The notes under the pieces were generated by a model, which was not told the origin of the DNA, made no database searches, and worked only from the letters and a program-made list of their open reading frames with translations. DNA of 33,454 nt from Bacteroidales bacterium (GTDB lineage: Bacteria; Bacteroidota; Bacteroidia; Bacteroidales; VadinHA17), in NCBI GenBank assembly GCA_003157015.1, contig PMIJ01000083.1:1-33454 (forward strand). The letters are read 5' to 3'. Positions 30,057-33,454 of this stretch are shown here, in pieces. The translations under genes were made by a program, and so were the position numbers. Within the stretch, counting starts at the first letter, position 1; each line of letters starts with the position of its first letter.

Positions 30057-31805
30057 ATGGTTACCTCTTATTCTAATTACCACGTAGAAATAAGGAATGT
30101 CAAATTCATTGCCGACGATGGCAGGACATGCCCCAGAACTGCTATCATAAGTTTTCATAATGAAGAGGGAGAGGAGGTCGATTCAGAATTATTTGGTGCA
30201 ATTGACATAAATCAGATTTATACTATAATTAAAGAAGGGAAGGATCTTGTTCTTGACAATTTCTATATTCATGCATTTTCCATTTCTTCCTATAAGCGCA
30301 TTAACGGGATTGATAAAAAGGAACTTGTTCCGATAAAAGGGTTTTCAGCAAAGAATGCTTTTTTTGAGGCAAAAGGATATACTGACTTTTCATATTCTTC
30401 TTTTTCGCAGCCGGAAGTAAGCTTCGATGGCAGCCATTTTGCCAAGGGAAAAGTGCTCTTTAACGGATCAGTTTTTGGCAATGGTAACGTCATACTGTCA
30501 AATACTTTCTTCAGGAATGGTAACATTGAGTTTACCGGGTGTGTCTTTGGCGACGGTGACTTTTTGTTTAAGAATTCAATTATTAAGGATGGGAAAAAGG
30601 ATTTTCAGGATATCGAGTTTGGCAATGGAGAGGTAAGTTTTGCCAATACTGAATTCAACAGCGGCGATTTGCTTTTTATTAACACCCATTTCAACGATGG
30701 CCGTTTTAACTTCAAAGTTACCAGGGTTACCGGAGGGAAGGTCGATTTTCATTATTCTATATTCGGAGATTGTGAAATTATGTTTGAAAGAACAGAATTT
30801 GGAAACAGCAGAGTGGACTTCCGAACTGTTGATTTTGGCTCCGGAAGAATCAACTTCAACCGTTCTATTTTTGGTAATGGCGAGGTAAATTTCGAAGGAG
30901 CTACCTGTAAAGCTGGGAAGATCCAGTTTAAAAAAGCCGAGATGGGGTTCGGTCCTAAAAACTTCAATCTGATAGAGATGGGCGATACTGACATAAGCTT
31001 CGAAAGATCTGATTTTGGCGATGGCGATGTCAGCTTTTATGGTTCAACTTTTCATTCCATGTCGCTCAAATCTTGTCATCTCGATCATTATGTCGATCTG
31101 CGACTTGCCAAAGCCGAACTACTCGATATTTCCGATACTATTGTCCGCGACATTGTTGATATCGAGCCTTATGATTTTCCGGTTGAGATTAAAACACTCG
31201 ATATGTCAGGAATGAGGCTCCTGGGGAAGCTGTACATAGACTGGAGGCATAATAAGTGCAATTCTGCCATACAGAACCAGAAAGGAACAACTTTAAGACA
31301 AAAATCTGAGCAATTCAGAATCCTGAAAGAGAATTTCAGTAGTACTGGCAAATATGAGGATGAGGATGAAGCCTATATAATGTTCAAACGCTTAGAAGCA
31401 AAGTCGTGGCTTACCGAACAGCAGGAAAAAGGCGGAATTGCAAAGATTGCCAGTCATATCCCAAATGGATTTCAATGGCTTGTATTTGATAAAATAGGAC
31501 TCTATGCAACATCCCCAGGACGAGTTCTTATAAGCGTTGTAATATCGTGGTTTCTGTTTGGATCATTATATTATTTAATTGATCTGTCAGGATTGGGGAA
31601 AACAGTTTCTGCAGTCGGCAATCCCGATTCTTTGTCAAGGCTTGTTCAGTCATTTTATCATAGTGCTATTACCTTTTTCACAATCGGCTATGGTGATGTA
31701 TATCCTGTAGGTCTGAGCAGGGTTTTATCTGGACTGGAAGGATTTATGGGAGTATTTATGATGTCTTACTTTACGGTTGCTTTTGTCCGCAAGGTACTCA
31801 GGTAA
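30057..31805 (+). CDS. Two-TM potassium-channel-like protein with an 18-unit dodecapeptide repeat domain
   Basis: 582 residues. Residues 116-331 (bases 30402-31049) are eighteen uninterrupted 12-residue repeats with consensus F-G-x-G-x-[VI]-x-F-x-x-[ST]-x. Phe at position 8 occurs in 17 of 18, Gly at position 4 in 14 of 18, and Phe at position 1 in 13 of 18. This predicts a right-handed beta-solenoid with two 12-mers per turn, related to but longer than pentapeptide repeats. A short pentapeptide-like stretch follows (about 340-395), then a charged helix (LRQKSEQFRILKENFSSTGKYEDEDEAY) near 413-440. The C-terminus has TM1 (about 489-509), a pore loop with FFTIGYGD (filter TIGYGD at 542-547) and TM2 (about 556-577). 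It probably opens in response to a signal sensed by the cytoplasmic solenoid. The stop is 2 bp from the convergent ribH stop. Confidence 0.87.
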   Translation: MVTSYSNYHVEIRNVKFIADDGRTCPRTAIISFHNEEGEEVDSELFGAIDINQIYTIIKEGKDLVLDNFYIHAFSISSYKRINGIDKKELVPIKGFSAKNAFFEAKGYTDFSYSSFSQPEVSFDGSHFAKGKVLFNGSVFGNGNVILSNTFFRNGNIEFTGCVFGDGDFLFKNSIIKDGKKDFQDIEFGNGEVSFANTEFNSGDLLFINTHFNDGRFNFKVTRVTGGKVDFHYSIFGDCEIMFERTEFGNSRVDFRTVDFGSGRINFNRSIFGNGEVNFEGATCKAGKIQFKKAEMGFGPKNFNLIEMGDTDISFERSDFGDGDVSFYGSTFHSMSLKSCHLDHYVDLRLAKAELLDISDTIVRDIVDIEPYDFPVEIKTLDMSGMRLLGKLYIDWRHNKCNSAIQNQKGTTLRQKSEQFRILKENFSSTGKYEDEDEAYIMFKRLEAKSWLTEQQEKGGIAKIASHIPNGFQWLVFDKIGLYATSPGRVLISVVISWFLFGSLYYLIDLSGLGKTVSAVGNPDSLSRLVQSFYHSAITFFTIGYGDVYPVGLSRVLSGLEGFMGVFMMSYFTVAFVRKVLR

Positions 31806-31807
31806 TC

Positions 31808-32296
31808 TTATTTCTCAATTTCTCGTTGCAGTGAAGCCATTTTTATGGCAGTCACAGCAGCTTCATCACCTTTATTACCATGCTTTCCACCTGATCTTTC
31901 GATTGCCTGTTGCTGATTGTTAGTAGTAAGGACGCCAAAAATAAAAGGTATATTGTATTCAAGATTTAGCTGAGTTATTCCTTGTGTCACTCCCTGACAA
32001 ATATATGTGAAATGAGGAGTTTCTCCCTGGATAACACATCCCAGGCAAATAACTGCATCAAGATCATCGTACTCTGCAAGGAACTGGGCGCCAAGAGTTA
32101 GTTCAAAACTACCGGGTACATGTTTAATAACAATATTTTTTTTAGTTGCTCCGTGTTTTTTCAGTGTTTTAACAGCACCTTTAAGCAACGACCATGTTAT
32201 CTCCGTGTTCCAGTCTGAGACAACAATGCCAAAGCGCATTTCACTTGCATCCGGAATAAGTTCGGGATCATAAGCTGATAAGTCCGTTGTGCCCAT
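31808..32296 (-). CDS. ribH: 6,7-dimethyl-8-ribityllumazine synthase
   Basis: Penultimate riboflavin enzyme, condensing the pyrimidinedione with dihydroxybutanone phosphate. The usual icosahedral-subunit motifs are present: [43 protein letters not shown] (with the catalytic His), [11 protein letters not shown] and the C-terminal [14 protein letters not shown] chose the ATG at 32294-32296 because the product then starts [10 protein letters not shown], as in Bacteroides RibH (about 162 residues). An upstream in-frame ATG at 32312-32314 would add six residues. It follows the TPR gene by about 90 bp in the same direction. Confidence 0.95.
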   Translation of the reverse strand: MGTTDLSAYDPELIPDASEMRFGIVVSDWNTEITWSLLKGAVKTLKKHGATKKNIVIKHVPGSFELTLGAQFLAEYDDLDAVICLGCVIQGETPHFTYICQGVTQGITQLNLEYNIPFIFGVLTTNNQQQAIERSGGKHGNKGDEAAVTAIKMASLQREIEK

Positions 32297-32386
32297 AATG
32301 ATAATGTATGACATTAAAAACGCATCTGCTTTTATGAAAATAAGCCTGATGCGTAATCTATTAATGCAGGGTAATCCTGATAACAG

Positions 32387-33073
32387 TTATTTTATCAGAA
32401 GTTTTACGCGAGCAATGTTTTTTTCAATTGTCGTGCCTTCAGTACTCTCAGGATACTTATTCTGAATTCTTTCATATAGGTTTAATGCTTCCTGGTATTT
32501 ACCTGTCGACTCGTAGATTTCAGCAGCTTTCATCATGAATATTGGTGAATTAAAAGAATTTTTGGCATAATCTGCTGCTTCAATATACTTCGAAACGCCT
32601 TTTTCAAGATTCCCCAATTCGACATATGCATCACCTGTTGCCCCAATTGCCAGTGATCCGATAACTTTATCTTTTTTTGAATACTTGTTGAGGAAATCAA
32701 TTGCTTCGTTATAATTACCAAGATGTAAGTAGCATATCCCTGCACAATACCTTGCAAGGTTGGCGGAATTGGTGAATCTATAATCCTTTGCAATATCAAG
32801 AAAACCAAGGTAGTTTCCATCACCGTTCAGCGCAAGTTTCAAAGAATCAATCTCAAGGTACTTTTCTGCCTGGAACATCTGAGATTGTGCTTCATCGTTT
32901 CTTTTATTAAGATATATTTTGGCAAGCCAGCCAAGGCCAACCAATAAAACTATTGCTGCCAATCCGATCAATAGGGTTTTATAATTCTCTTCCAGATATT
33001 GCTCGGTTCGGGTAAGAGTTTCCTCAACACTTGAGATGGTCGATGGATTTTCATCCTTTTTATTTTTTGCCAT
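32387..33073 (-). CDS. One-TM tetratricopeptide repeat protein (YfgM-like)
   Basis: 228 residues: a short cytoplasmic charged N-terminus, a single TM helix at about 33-55 (TLLIGLAAIVLLVGLGWLAKIYL), then a periplasm-facing TPR domain with repeats such as CAGICYLHLGNYNEAIDFL, ATGDAYVELGNLEKGVSKY and KAAEIYESTGKYQEALNLYERI. The layout matches YfgM-type proteins, which in proteobacteria assist envelope protein folding near SecYEG; whether this holds here is unknown. The neighbourhood TPR then ribH is common in this phylum. A -7 box lies upstream. Confidence 0.87.
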   Translation of the reverse strand: MAKNKKDENPSTISSVEETLTRTEQYLEENYKTLLIGLAAIVLLVGLGWLAKIYLNKRNDEAQSQMFQAEKYLEIDSLKLALNGDGNYLGFLDIAKDYRFTNSANLARYCAGICYLHLGNYNEAIDFLNKYSKKDKVIGSLAIGATGDAYVELGNLEKGVSKYIEAADYAKNSFNSPIFMMKAAEIYESTGKYQEALNLYERIQNKYPESTEGTTIEKNIARVKLLIK

Positions 33074-33109
33074 ACTGGTCTGAAATATTAACTTCTGAAT
33101 TTACCACCG

Positions 33110-33117
33110 CAAAAGTA
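33110..33117 (-). promoter_or_regulatory. Candidate -7 box for the TPR gene
   Basis: On the minus strand it reads TACTTTTG, matching TAnnTTTG, 36 bp before the start codon. A TTTG lies only 11 bp upstream (33129-33132), too close for the normal 19-bp spacer. Confidence 0.4.
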
Positions 33118-33205
33118 ATTTTTTTCAGCAAATTTAAAAACATTTAATTTAATGAATATGTAAGGAGTTATAAAATATTTATTATCAGACTGGTTATCAA
33201 TATTT

Positions 33206-33360
33206 AAGAACTTACAAAGAGTAACGCTCAGGTTTCAAAGAGGTACGCTAAAATGAGCATTTTTGTATAATTTTTGCTTTTTACTGTTATAGCTTAACAT
33301 TTCTTTGAGTTTTTCTCTGTGCAACTCAGCGCTTCTACTTTTCTCTCTGTGACAGATCTT
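33206..33360. repeat. CAAAGAG/CTCTGTG inverted element (copy 3)
   Basis: It starts AAGAACTTACAAAGAG and ends CTCTGTGACAGATCTT, the same outer ends as the copy at 25183-25295, with more divergent middle units (TTTCAAAGAG, CTTTGAG, CTCTGTG). Its spacing to any downstream gene lies beyond the window. Confidence 0.6.
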
Positions 33361-33454
33361 ATTTTTCTAGTTACTTTTGTCTTTTATCTTTTCTTCCGTA
33401 AATAATTAATAATTCAAAAAAAATCAGCATATTGAAAACAGATAAGAAGTTAAA

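Larger units (their letters stand above)
33074..33454. other. Non-coding end of window with promoter and repeat element
   Basis: Within this gap I see the -7 box of the TPR gene (33110-33117) and a third copy of the CTCTGTG inverted element (33206-33360), followed by a TTTTGTCTTTT stretch complementary to the AGACAAA repeat. No ORF is supported. Confidence 0.55.

Noticed and set aside
28507..31805. Pycsar-type anti-phage operon
   Set aside because: The cyclase-like domain lacks the usual transition-state Asn, carries an HTH, and no recognised Pycsar effector is present. Kept only as a remote idea in the findings.
1..33454. tRNA, rRNA, riboswitch, insertion sequence or replication origin
   Set aside because: I looked for clover-leaf arms with T-loop consensus, transposase motifs and terminal repeats and found none; an FMN riboswitch before ribH is also not seen. 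A covariance-model scan would be needed to exclude small RNAs.

Overview
The window looks like a chromosomal segment of a member of the Bacteroidota (Bacteroidetes). No rRNA, tRNA, plasmid or phage marker is present, so I do not go below phylum. The evidence is: promoters of the TTTG-N19-TAnnTTTG type with no Shine-Dalgarno sequences; a RibH N-terminus of Bacteroides type next to a one-TM TPR gene; an AddAB pair of Bacteroidota style; DUF4038, DUF3307 and SatD families; and intergenic short tandem repeats and iterated palindromes. Twenty-three protein genes are supported. I see no insertion sequence, CRISPR array or RNA gene.

Layout. 387-7200: efflux-type operon of three tandem periplasmic adaptor lipoproteins, a MacB-like ABC permease without an ATPase, and a TolC-like outer membrane protein. 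7279-13586: peptidoglycan-recycling neighbourhood, with a secreted NagZ-type GH3/serine-hydrolase fusion (minus) divergent from a NagX-like membrane acyltransferase homologue, an AmgK-like sugar kinase and a MurU-like uridylyltransferase. 13703-16171: carboxy(nor)spermidine dehydrogenase and decarboxylase, the alternative spermidine route. 16234-20885: single genes (SDR oxidoreductase, secreted DUF4038 glycoside hydrolase, EamA transporter, MnmA). 20990-28236: AddA helicase-nuclease, a YhcC-type radical SAM protein, and AddB nuclease with a four-cysteine iron-sulfur staple. 28397-31805: the most unusual region. Three 20-bp dyad boxes at exact 29-bp spacing sit in front of a SatD-family gene, whose N-terminus resembles a class III nucleotidyl cyclase and whose C-terminus resembles a helix-turn-helix. 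It is followed 2 bp later by a DUF3307 membrane protein, and then by a two-TM potassium-channel-like protein carrying eighteen tandem 12-residue repeats. 31808-33073: ribH and a TPR membrane protein, on the minus strand.

The gaps between genes are not plain. Most hold degenerate tandem arrays of 7-, 8- or 10-bp units, or hairpins built from them, and three different palindromes of a kind I remember as iterated in this phylum. The best candidates for something undescribed are the SatD operator array with its cyclase-like protein, the dodecapeptide-solenoid channel, and the periodic intergenic arrays. All family assignments are by eye from motifs and remembered family features; nothing was searched.
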